Assembly (NCBI GenBank): GCA_963789565.1
Contig: CAWBKX010000002.1
Span: 2,232,001-2,296,000, forward strand
From: CALAGB01 sp963789565
GTDB taxonomy: Bacteria; Chloroflexota; Chloroflexia; Thermomicrobiales; Thermomicrobiaceae
Length of the DNA stretch: 64,000 nt
Direction: 5' to 3'
The position numbers and the translations under genes are program-made. How positions within the stretch are numbered: position 1 is the stretch's first letter; every line of letters begins with the position of its first letter. Positions 1-8,235 of the stretch are shown piece by piece. The notes under the pieces are model-generated. The model was not told where the DNA came from. It saw only the letters and a list, made by a program, of their open reading frames with translations, and did no database searches.

Positions 1-548
1 GGTTGCTGGGACTGAATCGAATCGTCCTGCACCACGACCTCCTCTTCCGCATTCCAGACCGCATAGAGCGGTTCGACCTCTTCGTAACGCCCACCGAAAT
101 CAGGTAGTTCGTCACCGTTTAGAAACGCCTCGAGCGAATCGAGGACGACGTGCGTGCCAGGTGCAAACCCGTCGGTGCTCTTCAACCCGCGTTGCGTGAA
201 CGACAGCCATGTGCCGCTATCGATTTGCTCCAATTCCCTGCGCACTTGCGTCTCCACGCCGGTCGGCATCTCGTCACAGGGTGCATGGTTGTGCTGGTAG
301 GCGAAGACGTATGGCGGATTCATCTCCGTGATGGCGCCGCCCCAAGTGAACGGACCGGACTGCACCTCGAACGCGCCGCCAACTCGAGCGTCGATGACTG
401 CTTGCGCGTTGTACCAGGCGCCGAACTTGGCCGGATCGACCAGCGCGTTCCATACCTCATTCGGCGATTGACGCAGCACGCGATCGAATACGAGCGTCGC
501 GCGGTTTCCCTCGATCTTCACCTCACCGATGCCAGTCTGATTCTGCAT
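1..548 (-). CDS. SRPBCC (AHSA1-like) domain protein, 3' end outside window
   Basis: The 182 visible residues begin MQNQTGIGEVKIEG and run off the left edge without a stop. The pattern VFDRVLRQSPNEVWNALVDP, then a tryptophan-rich strand and GGAFEVQSG, is that of the START/SRPBCC fold of the activator-of-Hsp90-ATPase-like group, which binds small hydrophobic ligands. The actual ligand or reaction cannot be told. The start is set by a GAGGAG ribosome site just upstream of the ATG. The gene follows the DoxX gene on the same strand, with a perfect palindrome between them. Genes of this family are often paired with small ArsR or TetR regulators; none is visible here, so one may lie beyond the left edge. 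Confidence 0.8.
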   Translation of the reverse strand, partial: MQNQTGIGEVKIEGNRATLVFDRVLRQSPNEVWNALVDPAKFGAWYNAQAVIDARVGGAFEVQSGPFTWGGAITEMNPPYVFAYQHNHAPCDEMPTGVETQVRRELEQIDSGTWLSFTQRGLKSTDGFAPGTHVVLDSLEAFLNGDELPDFGGRYEEVEPLYAVWNAEEEVVVQDDSIQSQQ

Positions 549-685
549 TTCGTCACTCCTCTTTCCTTACGGCTGCTGATGTCGAGACACCTTGATCGTT
601 CGTAGGGGTGAAGCTTGTCTTCGCCTGCCATGCCTTGCTTCCCGTGACGTGCTCCGCGTTCACTCTCCTCCCATGCTTCGTGAAA

Positions 686-701
686 TTAACCAATCGGTTA
701 A
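686..701. promoter_or_regulatory. Perfect inverted repeat TTAACC-N4-GGTTAA, probable operator
   Basis: A 6-bp perfect inverted repeat with a 4-bp spacer lies 8 bp after the DoxX stop and about 140 bp before the SRPBCC start. Its AT-rich, short form suits the binding site of a dimeric winged-helix or TetR-type repressor and does not suit a terminator. The regulator is not identified. Confidence 0.55.
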
Positions 702-708
702 GTACAGG

Positions 709-1188
709 TCAAAAAGAAGCGCTTTCGCGCTCCGCTGCTCGGGAATCGTCCGCCCGGGGCGGCGTGGCCGGTCGCGAACGACCGTAGGCCACTGAAGCCG
801 CGAGCAGAGCGATGACGAAGGGGATAATCGCCGCGAATACCGACATCGAGATGGCTGTCACCGTTGTGGCGCCGACCATGATGACGACCAGCCCAGCCGC
901 CGCCAACGGTGTCAGTCCCGGTCGGATGCGCAGTAGACCTGGCAAGATCAGGCCGATCGCTCCCAGGACCTCGCAGATGCCGATGAAGCGCATGAAGTCG
1001 ACAGGCAATGGATACTGGCGCGCCATCTCAGCCGCCGACGTGAACAGCTTCGAGCTTCCCGCGAAAAGGAAGGAGGCGGCGAGCAACCCCTGCACGCCCC
1101 AAAGAATCTTGGATCGCTTCGACGACGATCCTTCGACCTTGCGCGCTCGCCCAACGTGAACGACTGACTTGGCACTTCGTGCGACCAT
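709..1188 (-). CDS. DoxX family membrane protein
   Basis: A 159-residue protein with four predicted membrane segments. After a basic, probably cytoplasmic N-terminus (about residues 1-28) comes the DoxX-typical stretch KILWGVQGLLAASFLFAGSSK, then FMRFIGICEVLGAIGLILPG, which carries the family's glutamate in helix 2. DoxX proteins are small integral membrane proteins linked to quinone or thiol stress; no reaction can be assigned. The start was chosen at the ATG with AGGAG 8 nt upstream; the open frame continues 84 codons further upstream but without a ribosome site or recognisable sequence. It precedes the SRPBCC gene in the same direction. Confidence 0.8.
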   Translation of the reverse strand: MVARSAKSVVHVGRARKVEGSSSKRSKILWGVQGLLAASFLFAGSSKLFTSAAEMARQYPLPVDFMRFIGICEVLGAIGLILPGLLRIRPGLTPLAAAGLVVIMVGATTVTAISMSVFAAIIPFVIALLAASVAYGRSRPATPPRADDSRAAERESASF

Positions 1189-1517
1189 GTGACTTCTCCT
1201 ATCGATTGTTGCTGCTCGCGGCCAGTCGCCGCGGCTTCTCAGTTCCGAATGGGACGTCCCAGGGTCATGACCGGTCTTCTGCCTAGTAGTCGACCGGGCG
1301 GCGGCCAAATCGACATCGCTCGATGACGAATTTGAAAATTGCTTGAAAAGAGTCTCAGGGGTGAGTTTGGCGGGAATTGCGTGCGGCGTACATGATGGGT
1401 TGCCCTTCGGGTAGGCGACCACACGGATTGTGGCAGACACGCTTTCTGGTCAACCCGAGTAGATGACCAGAGTGAATTTGGCACCTTGTTCCGTCGTTGG
1501 CCAGTGTCGTTTCCGTT

Positions 1518-1550
1518 GTCATTCTGAGCCCGCAGGCGAAGAATCTCCCC
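1518..1550. repeat. Short dispersed-repeat-like sequence (GTCATTCTGAG...GAAGAATCT)
   Basis: The sequence GTCATTCTGAGCCCGCAGG, followed by CGAAGAATCTC, resembles a short intergenic repeat that I recall from many environmental bacterial genomes. Only one copy is seen here, so the call rests on recognition and not on a count within the window. Confidence 0.4.
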
Positions 1551-1677
1551 GTCCGTCGCAGTGGACGGCTATCGTAATTGCGAAAAGATCTTCCACTTTA
1601 AGTGCGGTTCAAGGCGACATAACCTGAGCGTTGCTATTGCCGGGGACGGTACAACTGCGTCATCTACAGATGAGGAA

Positions 1678-1718
1678 CGGCCGGCGCTCGAGTCTGTCAG
1701 ACCCGAGATGGCCGGCCG
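1678..1718 (-). terminator. GC-rich hairpin downstream of the secreted repeat protein gene
   Basis: Two imperfectly complementary arms (1678-1694 and 1700-1718, both built on CGGCCGG and a CTCG/CGAG core) enclose a 5-nt loop. The position, just after the stop of the gene ending at 1742, suits a transcription terminator, but there is no clear T tract on the minus strand. Confidence 0.35.
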
Positions 1719-1741
1719 CGCATCCGCGTCGCGCTGAGATG

Positions 1742-2629
1742 TTACGAGGTTGGCGTTGCCTGACTCGAGTTCAGCAAGATTTCATAGATCTTGTCCGCGA
1801 TCCCCTGTACGATGCTGGTCTGTGATTGATCGGCGTCTGACTGAGAGATCGTGCCGTTCTGCACCGCTTGATTGAGTGCGGTCTGTCCGGCGGCGATCAT
1901 GGCGTCCTTGACCTGCGGTGGTGTGACATTGTTGGCCGCAAGGTCTTGACTAAGGCTACTGTCGGGTCCGAGCGCCATTTTGAATTGATCCGTTGTGATC
2001 CCCAGCATCTGAGCGGCAGCGTTGAGCTCAGCCATGCTGACCGAATCCATCGTCTGCTCATCCGCACTCGGTGCGCCCTTCTTGGCTGACGAATCCTTGA
2101 GTTGGTCTGCGCTCGCGCCAGGAGTGCCCTCGGAGTCGGTATTCGCGTGGGTCACTTTGTCCGCGATGGCAACGACTAATCCCTGATCGAGCGTGTCCGC
2201 TTCTGTCTGAGTGATGGTGCCGTCCTGCACGGCGGAGCTCACTTCAGCCTGCCCAGCCGCGACCATGACATCCTTAATGTGTTGCGCCGTGACACCCTTC
2301 GCCGACCCAAGCGCGTCGACCGATTGACCGTTTCTGAGCTGCGAGTTGAGGTCGTCAGCCGTCATGCCGAGCGCCGTCGCGGTCGCGTTCCACTCCGCGT
2401 CCGAGACGGGCTTGAGCATCTGCTGTTCGAGCGCATCCCTCGCAATGCTGACGGGGGTGCCGGGCGCCGGGCCCTGTTTCAGTGGCGTTGCTGTCGACGT
2501 GGACGGCGTCGCGGTACCTGTGGCCGCGTTGGCCACCAGTCCACCGAGCCCCAGCAGGAGCGCCGCGGCCACAAGCATCGCCAGGACGGCGCCGCTGGTC
2601 ATGCCGATCAGGAATTTCGTGGGTCTCAT
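1742..2629 (-). CDS. Secreted or membrane-anchored protein with two internal repeats
   Basis: 295 residues. An N-terminal hydrophobic segment (about 10-35, FLIGMTSGAVLAMLVAAALL) ending near ANAA is a signal peptide or anchor, followed by a Thr/Ser/Pro linker. Two homologous repeats follow (about 60-160 and 195-285). Each has a W/L-NA-A-LGMT/LGIT motif, then GVTAQHIKDVMVAAGQ or NVTPPQVKDAMIAAGQ, then QDGTITQTEAD or QNGTISQSDAD. The repeat resembles the helical DUF2680-type domains of Gram-positive and Chloroflexota exported proteins; function is unknown. The start was taken at MRPTKF, preceded by AAAGGAA; a longer frame upstream is basic and unconvincing. The gene is divergent from a two-component system and shares its 270-bp control region, so it is a likely target of that system. 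Confidence 0.75.
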   Translation of the reverse strand: MRPTKFLIGMTSGAVLAMLVAAALLLGLGGLVANAATGTATPSTSTATPLKQGPAPGTPVSIARDALEQQMLKPVSDAEWNATATALGMTADDLNSQLRNGQSVDALGSAKGVTAQHIKDVMVAAGQAEVSSAVQDGTITQTEADTLDQGLVVAIADKVTHANTDSEGTPGASADQLKDSSAKKGAPSADEQTMDSVSMAELNAAAQMLGITTDQFKMALGPDSSLSQDLAANNVTPPQVKDAMIAAGQTALNQAVQNGTISQSDADQSQTSIVQGIADKIYEILLNSSQATPTS

Positions 2630-2796
2630 CTGTGTCCGGTTCCTTTCACGAAGGCGATCTTCACGGTGACACGGATCCGCGCGTACCGGCGATCGTCGTA
2701 TCGACCGACCGTACGATCTGGCTCTTACTCTGCGCGTTCGAGATGACAGACACATGACGCCAACGGACGCGACTGAGCGACGCGGTGCGAGCGGTT

Positions 2797-2823
2797 GTCA
2801 TGCAGCCGTCATCTCGCTGTCAT
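2797..2823. promoter_or_regulatory. Three direct GTCAT repeats, 11-bp period: probable OmpR-type operator
   Basis: GTCAT occurs at 2797, 2808 and 2819, exactly one helical turn apart. OmpR/PhoB-family regulators bind head-to-tail repeats with this period. The site lies between the divergent secreted protein gene and the response regulator gene that starts at 2899, which suggests autoregulation and joint control. Confidence 0.65.
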
Positions 2824-2898
2824 GTTGATATGCGGTACTCTCAGCGGCGGATCTGTATGTGAGAGATTGCTGCCCGGACCGTTCAGCGGGAGTGCCAC

Positions 2899-3594
2899 GT
2901 GCGAATCCTGGTGGTCGAGGACAACCGGCGGTTGAGTGCCGCCTTGAAGTCGTGTCTTGAAGATGAAGCCCATGCGGTCGACGTGGCGTACGACGGCGAA
3001 GAGGGCATCGACTTCGCGCGCGTCACTCCCTACGATGCCATCATCCTCGACGTCATGCTGCCGGTGATCGACGGCCTCGAGGTATGCCGCCGCCTGCGCT
3101 CTTCACGCGTGAACGTCCCGGTCATCATGTTGACCGCTCGCGACACGGTGGAGGATCGAGTGCGTGGGCTCGACAGTGGCGCGGACGACTACCTGGTCAA
3201 GCCGTTCGCGCTGGCGGAGCTGACCGCGCGGTTGCGGGCGCTGCTGCGGCGACAGTCGACGCAACGCGGCGGGTCGATCGAAGTCGCCGACCTGCGAATC
3301 GATCCAGCCAGTCACGAGGTCTTCCGCTCGGGTCGTCCAATCGAGTTGACCGCCCGCGAATACGCCCTTCTCGAATACTTCGCGCGCCATCCAGGCCAGA
3401 TCATCACGCGCGAGATGGCTGAAGAGCATATCTGGAGCTACGACTACGTTGGCGCCTCGAACGTGGTCGACGTCTACGTGCGTCGACTGCGGCGCAAGAT
3501 CGACGACCCATTTCCGACCAAGGTGATCGTTACAGTCCGGGGTGCGGGGTATCGGCTCAGAGCAGCGGATTCCACGAGGATGGATCGACCATGA
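2899..3594 (+). CDS. OmpR-family response regulator
   Basis: 231 residues. The receiver domain (about 1-118) has the acidic pair E7-D8, phospho-acceptor D51 in IILDVMLP and K101 in DDYLVKPF. A winged-helix DNA-binding domain follows (about 128-225), with ELTAREYALLEYFARHPG and the C-terminal VTVRGAGYRL wing. It begins with GTG. Its stop overlaps the start of the histidine kinase gene by 4 bp (ATGA), so the two are translationally coupled. The GTCAT repeats just upstream are its likely own operator. The signal is unknown. Confidence 0.93.
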   Translation: MRILVVEDNRRLSAALKSCLEDEAHAVDVAYDGEEGIDFARVTPYDAIILDVMLPVIDGLEVCRRLRSSRVNVPVIMLTARDTVEDRVRGLDSGADDYLVKPFALAELTARLRALLRRQSTQRGGSIEVADLRIDPASHEVFRSGRPIELTAREYALLEYFARHPGQIITREMAEEHIWSYDYVGASNVVDVYVRRLRRKIDDPFPTKVIVTVRGAGYRLRAADSTRMDRP

Positions 3595-5321
3595 ATATCC
3601 TGAGAAACAGTGTGACGTCTCAACGCTGGCGCCCCAACCTGAGCGTTCGCTGGCGACTAACCCTGTGGTATCTCTTGATCTTGAGCGTCGTCATGCTGGT
3701 GTTCGGTGGAGTCGTCTACGAGACGCAGGCGACCGACATTCGATCTCAGCTCAATGACGAGCTGCGGCGTGAGACGGACGACCTCGCCGCTTCGTACGAT
3801 CCATCGACCGGTCTGTTCAACCTCACCAAAGGGGCCGCGACGACGACCTTGTCGACTCCAGCACCCACGACGGCCGCGCCGCTCACCGACCAGCAGCTCG
3901 CCGACCTGAAGAAAGCTGGACTGCTAAACGGCTTGCCGAGCGCTGATGCGGGACGACAGGGTACGCCCATGGATGTCGCGGCGGAAAGCTCCCCGACGCT
4001 GGACGCGCTCGGTGCCGATGGAGTTGCGTTGCTGATCAACTCGGACGGGAAGCTGCTCAGCCACTACGGACCGCTGAGCGATTCGGAGATGGGCCAACTG
4101 GCATCGCAGGTGGTGACCGTTGGTCCGCCGCGGACCGGTACGACGAGCTTCACCGAGACCATCATCATAGACAAGGGCGTGAGCCGTTCGTCCGAGCACT
4201 ACCGTTTCTACACTTCACCGGTGCTGATCAAGGACACGATCGTCGGCACTCTGGTGACCGGTGTGCCGGACCGGGCACCGGCTCAGCTGCATCGCCTGCT
4301 TGCAACGTTGCTCATCGCGGCCCCAATCACGCTCCTCATCGCGGTCGTGGGTGGGTACTGGCTCGCGACACGCGCGATGCGGCCCATTCGGGTGATCGCC
4401 AACACCGTGCGCTCGATCGGCGCGACCGACCTCAGCCAGCGGTTGAACCTGTCAACGGGGGATGAGCTCGGCGATCTGGCCACCACATTCGACCAAATGC
4501 TCGACCGTTTGGAGGCCGCCTTCGATCGACAACGCCAGTTCACCAGCGACGCCAGCCACGAGCTACGGACGCCGCTGACGATCATGCAACTGGAGCTGGA
4601 GCATGCGCGCGCTGGGAAAGCCCTAACGCCGGAGGTCGCCCGCGCCCTCGAAACGGTCCAGAACGAGAACGAGTACATGTCGCGGCTGGTCAACGACCTG
4701 TTGACGCTGGCGCGTGCCGACACCGGCCGTGCCGTGCTCAAACGCGAGCGCGTCGACTTGAGTGACGTGACGCTCGCCACCGTGGAGCGTTTGGCTCCGC
4801 TGGCGAGAGCAGATGGGATTGTTTTGACCGTCGGAGATCTCCCGGCGCTCGACGTGGACGGTGATCCGACCTATTTGGCACAGATGCTGACCAATGTCGT
4901 CGCCAACGCCATCCGCTACACGAGCGGGTTCGGGCAGTCGGTCGTCATCGACGTGGAGGAGCGTGAAATCGGCGGTCGTCCGCATGGCCTGGTGCGGGTC
5001 AAAGACGACGGGCCCGGCATCGCGCCGCAACACCTCTCACGTATCTTCGAGCGTTTCTATCGGGTCGATCAGGCGCGTGAACGGCTGAACGAGACCAGCG
5101 ACACCGTCGGGAGTGGGCTCGGCCTCGCGATCGCGCAGTGGGTTGCCCAAAGCCATGGCGGTGATGTGGGGGTCGAGAGCGAGGTCGGCAACGGGACTAC
5201 GTTCGAGATGTGGCTACCTCTTGCGGACGAGCGGCAGCCCGAGCCCGCAGAGTTGCACGACGATCCGGTCTTGGTTGAGGTGGGGGTGAGGATCTTCTTC
5301 GGTCCGACCCGCCACCCGTGA
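3591..5321 (+). CDS. Sensor histidine kinase, HAMP type
   Basis: 576 residues. Membrane helix about 24-44, an extracytoplasmic sensor region of about 190 residues with a Thr/Ala/Pro-rich stretch (83-98), a second helix about 237-259, HAMP (260-312), HisKA with phospho-acceptor H323 in DASHELRTPLTIM, and HATPase with N439 (NVVANAIRYT), the G1 box DDGPGIA and the G2 box GSGLGLAI. It phosphorylates the response regulator encoded immediately upstream, with which it overlaps by 4 bp. The sensor region matches no domain I can name. The C-terminal 30 residues are a short acidic-to-basic tail. Confidence 0.92.
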   Translation: MNILRNSVTSQRWRPNLSVRWRLTLWYLLILSVVMLVFGGVVYETQATDIRSQLNDELRRETDDLAASYDPSTGLFNLTKGAATTTLSTPAPTTAAPLTDQQLADLKKAGLLNGLPSADAGRQGTPMDVAAESSPTLDALGADGVALLINSDGKLLSHYGPLSDSEMGQLASQVVTVGPPRTGTTSFTETIIIDKGVSRSSEHYRFYTSPVLIKDTIVGTLVTGVPDRAPAQLHRLLATLLIAAPITLLIAVVGGYWLATRAMRPIRVIANTVRSIGATDLSQRLNLSTGDELGDLATTFDQMLDRLEAAFDRQRQFTSDASHELRTPLTIMQLELEHARAGKALTPEVARALETVQNENEYMSRLVNDLLTLARADTGRAVLKRERVDLSDVTLATVERLAPLARADGIVLTVGDLPALDVDGDPTYLAQMLTNVVANAIRYTSGFGQSVVIDVEEREIGGRPHGLVRVKDDGPGIAPQHLSRIFERFYRVDQARERLNETSDTVGSGLGLAIAQWVAQSHGGDVGVESEVGNGTTFEMWLPLADERQPEPAELHDDPVLVEVGVRIFFGPTRHP

Positions 5322-5450
5322 ACATCATCGATCTCATTGACGTGAGATGGAAGCCGGACTCAGTGACCGTCCAGCTCTGAACACGTCACGAAACCCTCTA
5401 ACTCATCGCAAGAATTTGCTTAGCGCTCACGACGAATATGGCACAATGCG

Positions 5451-5465
5451 GTGGGATTTTCCCAC
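5451..5465. promoter_or_regulatory. Palindrome GTGGGA-TTT-TCCCAC, probable toxin-antitoxin operator
   Basis: A perfect 6-bp inverted repeat with a 3-bp centre lies about 20-40 bp before the antitoxin start. Type II antitoxins bind such palindromes to repress their own operon. If translation began at the earlier ATG (5438) the palindrome would be coding, which argues for the later GTG start. Confidence 0.6.
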
Positions 5466-5488
5466 TAAACGGAATAGTGAGGCTTGTG

Positions 5489-5704
5489 GTGGAAATCGTA
5501 AAGGTCGATGAAAAAGGGCGGATTCTTCTCCCCAAGAAAGAGCGCGAGGCACATGGAATCGAGCCGGGGTCTCAGTTGGGCATCGAGTGGGAGGGAAACG
5601 TCATGCGGATCGTTCTGATTCCGAATCCCTTTGATGTCCTGGCTGAAGATGCTGAGGCGGCGTACCGTGCCGGGAGAACACGTTCTCTTCGTCGCGGCGC
5701 CTAA
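5489..5704 (+). CDS. AbrB/MazE-type antitoxin
   Basis: About 71 residues from the GTG at 5489; GTG at 5486 and ATG at 5438 are in-frame alternatives. The N-terminal VEIVKVDEKGRILLPKKERE is the swapped-hairpin SpoVT-AbrB DNA-binding domain, and the C-terminal DVLAEDAEAAYRAGRTRSL is the kind of tail that wraps a toxin. GAGG lies 6 nt before the chosen GTG. The gene ends in tandem TAA stops and is followed after 3 bp by the toxin gene. It probably represses the operon through the palindrome at 5451-5465. Confidence 0.8.
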   Translation: MEIVKVDEKGRILLPKKEREAHGIEPGSQLGIEWEGNVMRIVLIPNPFDVLAEDAEAAYRAGRTRSLRRGA

Positions 5705-5707
5705 TAA

Positions 5708-6019
5708 GTGTCGGGATCTCCGTTCGATGTCCATCTCACACGCGAGGCGGACCGAGATCTGCGCAAGCTGCAGCAATGGTCCGACGAAATCGAAGAGTTA
5801 CTGTTTGGTCTCGGCGACGATCCCTATCAAGGCGAGGTGCTCGCTGGAAGTTTGCGCGGAGTTCGGTCGCTGCATTTCTCCTTGAAAGGGAGCGGAGCCT
5901 ATCGTGCCGCCTACGTCGTGCTGGACGAAGACGAGGTCGTCCTCATTTTCATGATTGCAAGCCGCGAGAACTTCTACTCAGAGGCGACGCGTCGCTTCCA
6001 AACGCTTCGTCTCGAGTGA
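5708..6019 (+). CDS. RelE/ParE-family toxin
   Basis: 103 residues, GTG start. The order FDVHLTREADRDLRKL, a helical hairpin, LRGVRSLHFSLKGSGAYRAAYVV and a C-terminal strand VVLIFMIASRENFY matches the RelE/ParE fold, with basic and tyrosine residues near the end as in ribosome-dependent endoribonucleases. Whether it cuts mRNA or poisons gyrase cannot be decided from sequence. Placed 3 bp after the AbrB-type antitoxin, an unusual but known antitoxin-toxin combination. Confidence 0.8.
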   Translation: MSGSPFDVHLTREADRDLRKLQQWSDEIEELLFGLGDDPYQGEVLAGSLRGVRSLHFSLKGSGAYRAAYVVLDEDEVVLIFMIASRENFYSEATRRFQTLRLE

Positions 6020-6072
6020 TCTCTGTTGAGCTCGACATCTTCCGGCTATGCTGAGCGCGGAACAGACGAAGG

Positions 6073-6489
6073 CTAAAACGCCGTCAGCTTCGTTGGAGTG
6101 ACGCGGATGGCCACGGAGTAGCCCTCGGCGAACTGTTCGGCGGTGTAGCCGATCCGCTGTATCGCCGCATCGTATTTCTCGATCATCGTCGGGACGTTCG
6201 TTGCCGGCCCGATCATCCGGTCGACTTCGGCCGTGCCTTGCAGGCGCACCACGTGGCCGCCCCGCTCGTCGGAGTTGAGGTTGAGGGCGACTTTGGGATT
6301 GCCCTCGATGTTGCGGATCTTGGCCTGCTCTGGCTGGGAGTAGATCAGGATCGTCTCGCCGTCCCACACGAACCAGACGGGAACCGACTGAGGCTGTCCC
6401 GCTGGAGTGACGGTCGTCAGCCAGATGATGTCGTCGCTTCGCAGCCGCTCGTCGGCCATCTTGCCCTTGTCTGTGCTGGTGTCCACCAT
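6073..6489 (-). CDS. PPOX-class flavin/F420-dependent oxidoreductase
   Basis: 138 residues of the split beta-barrel pyridoxamine 5'-phosphate oxidase superfamily. IIWLTTVTPAGQPQSVPVWFVWDGETILIYS is the typical start of the F420-dependent branch (Rv3369-like), followed by QAKIRNIEGNPKVALNLN. The likely cofactor is F420 or FMN and the substrate is unknown. It lies downstream of glnA, past a terminator, and appears to be transcribed alone. Confidence 0.8.
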   Translation of the reverse strand: MVDTSTDKGKMADERLRSDDIIWLTTVTPAGQPQSVPVWFVWDGETILIYSQPEQAKIRNIEGNPKVALNLNSDERGGHVVRLQGTAEVDRMIGPATNVPTMIEKYDAAIQRIGYTAEQFAEGYSVAIRVTPTKLTAF

Positions 6490-6590
6490 GATGGTTGTGC
6501 CCTTCGCGTTGTCGACGTTGTCTCGAATGTATGAACACGTGATCAGTCGATTCTATTCTGACGGCGTAGTGAGATGAGCGACGAGAAGAA

Positions 6591-6625
6591 ACACAAACGG
6601 GGAGCGTTGTGCTCCCCGCCTGTGT
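6591..6625 (-). terminator. Intrinsic terminator of the glutamine synthetase gene
   Basis: On the minus strand a strong hairpin (ACACAGGCGGGGAGC paired with GCTCCCCGTTTGTGT, loop ACAAC) is followed by a T-rich run (TTCTTCTCG). It begins 30 bp after the glnA stop and separates glnA from the PPOX gene. Confidence 0.75.
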
Positions 6626-6655
6626 GGGATCCGGAATGATCAAAGGACTCGGTGG

Positions 6656-8029
6656 TCAATAGATCTCGAGATAGCGCTCGATCTCCCAGGCACTGACATG
6701 CTTACGAAAGGCATCCCACTCCTGCTTGCGCGCTTCGAGTAGACGCTCGAAGACGTGCTCGCCGAGCGCGTCCCGCACCACGTCGTCCTGCTCCAGCTCG
6801 GTGATGGCCTCGCCCAGCGTCGCGGGTAAGGTCGCCACATTGCGGCGGCGTAGATCCTCTTCGGTGAAGTGATACAGGTTTTCCTCGACCGGCTCCGGTA
6901 AAGCAAGCTCGTTCTGGATGCCGTCGATACCTGCCGCCAGCATCACCGCGTAGACCAGATACGGGTTGGAAGAGGGATCGGGACAGCGCAGCTCGATGCG
7001 CGTCGCGCCGGTGCGCCCGGTCCGAATGGATGGCACGCGGATGAGGGCCGAGCGGTTCTGCCGCGCCCAGCTGACGTACACCGGTGCCTCGAATCCGGGG
7101 ACCAGCCGTCGATACGAGTTGACCAACGGTGCCAGCACGGCGGACATGCCGCGCGCGTGCTTGAGCTGACCGGCGATGAAGTGCTTGGCGATCTTCGATA
7201 GGCCGTACGGGTCGTCGGTGTCGACGAAAGCGTTGTCGCCCGATTCCAGGAAGGCCAGGCTCTGATGCGTGTGCATGCCGGACCCGGCGATGCCCTCGAT
7301 CGGCTTGGGCATGAACGTAGCGTGCAACCCGTGCTGTTGCGCGATGGCTTTGAGCGTGATCTTGAAGGTGACGGCCTGATCGGCAGTGAGCATGGCGTCG
7401 GCGTACTCGAAGTCGATCTCGTGCTGGCCGATGGCGATCTCGTGGTGGCCGGCTTCTACCTTGATCCCCAGTTCGCCGAGGGCGCGGATCATGTCTTTGC
7501 GCACCTCACCCGCCAGGTCGGTCGAGAGGTCGAAGTAGCTGCCACGGTCATGCGGCAAGGTGTCGACTTTGCCGTCGGTGGTGCGGAAGAGAAAGAACTC
7601 GAGCTCTGGGCCGGTCTGATAGGAGTAGCCCAGCTTGGCGGCACGCTCGAGCTGTTGCAGCAGGACCGCACGCGGATCACCAGGGAAGAGATCCCCATTT
7701 GGTTTGAAGACCCAGCAGATGACGCGGGCCGTGGTGTTGCGACCACGGTTCCAGGGCAAGACGGCGAAGGTCGTCAGGTCCGGCATCAAGAACATGTCGC
7801 TCTCGGCGATGCGGGCGAACCCGGCGATGGCCGACCCGTCGAACCACTGACCGTGTTCCAGCACATTTGGGAAGATCTCGATCGGGATTGTGACCATCTT
7901 GACCAGGCCCATGACGTCGGTGAATTGCAGGTTGACGAATTGCACACCCTCGTCGCGGGCCCGCCGCAATATCTCCTCGGGCCCGGGAGAGACGGTCTGC
8001 CTGCCTGCGGGAACGATTTCGAGAACCAC
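6656..8029 (-). CDS. glnA: Glutamine synthetase, type I
   Basis: 457 residues. ATP-dependent ligation of ammonia to glutamate in the cytosol, as a dodecamer. Visible family motifs are FDGSAIAGFARI near residue 65, GPELEFFLF, GHHEIAIGQHEIDF (metal and glutamate binding), GSGMHTHQSL (ATP loop), and NRSALIRVPSIR followed by ATRIELRCPDPSSNPYLVYA. The length and C-terminus (LPATLGEAITELEQDD, EWDAFRKHVSAWE) match the I-alpha type of Firmicutes, and the adenylylation motif NLYDLP is replaced by NLYHFT. GTG start with AAAGGAG 9 nt upstream. It is single, with its own terminator. Confidence 0.95.
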   Translation of the reverse strand: MVLEIVPAGRQTVSPGPEEILRRARDEGVQFVNLQFTDVMGLVKMVTIPIEIFPNVLEHGQWFDGSAIAGFARIAESDMFLMPDLTTFAVLPWNRGRNTTARVICWVFKPNGDLFPGDPRAVLLQQLERAAKLGYSYQTGPELEFFLFRTTDGKVDTLPHDRGSYFDLSTDLAGEVRKDMIRALGELGIKVEAGHHEIAIGQHEIDFEYADAMLTADQAVTFKITLKAIAQQHGLHATFMPKPIEGIAGSGMHTHQSLAFLESGDNAFVDTDDPYGLSKIAKHFIAGQLKHARGMSAVLAPLVNSYRRLVPGFEAPVYVSWARQNRSALIRVPSIRTGRTGATRIELRCPDPSSNPYLVYAVMLAAGIDGIQNELALPEPVEENLYHFTEEDLRRRNVATLPATLGEAITELEQDDVVRDALGEHVFERLLEARKQEWDAFRKHVSAWEIERYLEIY

Positions 8030-8235
8030 GCGCGGCGCTCCTTTGGAATCTCGTCAAGATGGTGAAGAATCAGGGACGAACCCCGTGAACACAAACTCTA
8101 ATGGCTGCCTGGCGTGCGGAACAGGGTCTGTAACCCCAATCCAGCGCGACGCTTTTGTGCTTGCCGCACAAGAAGACACATCGGAGAGGGCTCCGAGCGG
8201 ACGCACGTAATCAGTCGCGCGAAGACTTCCCGCGT

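Larger units (their letters stand above)
1189..1741. other. Intergenic region without a credible gene
   Basis: About 550 bp separate the DoxX start from the end of the secreted repeat protein gene. Open frames here are short and biased like shadows. It contains the DoxX promoter region, a dispersed-repeat-like sequence at 1518-1550 and a GC-rich hairpin at 1678-1718. Confidence 0.6.

Noticed and set aside
5319..5381. GTG frame of 20 codons overlapping the histidine kinase stop
   Set aside because: Too short and without a family or ribosome site; the overlap alone is weak evidence.
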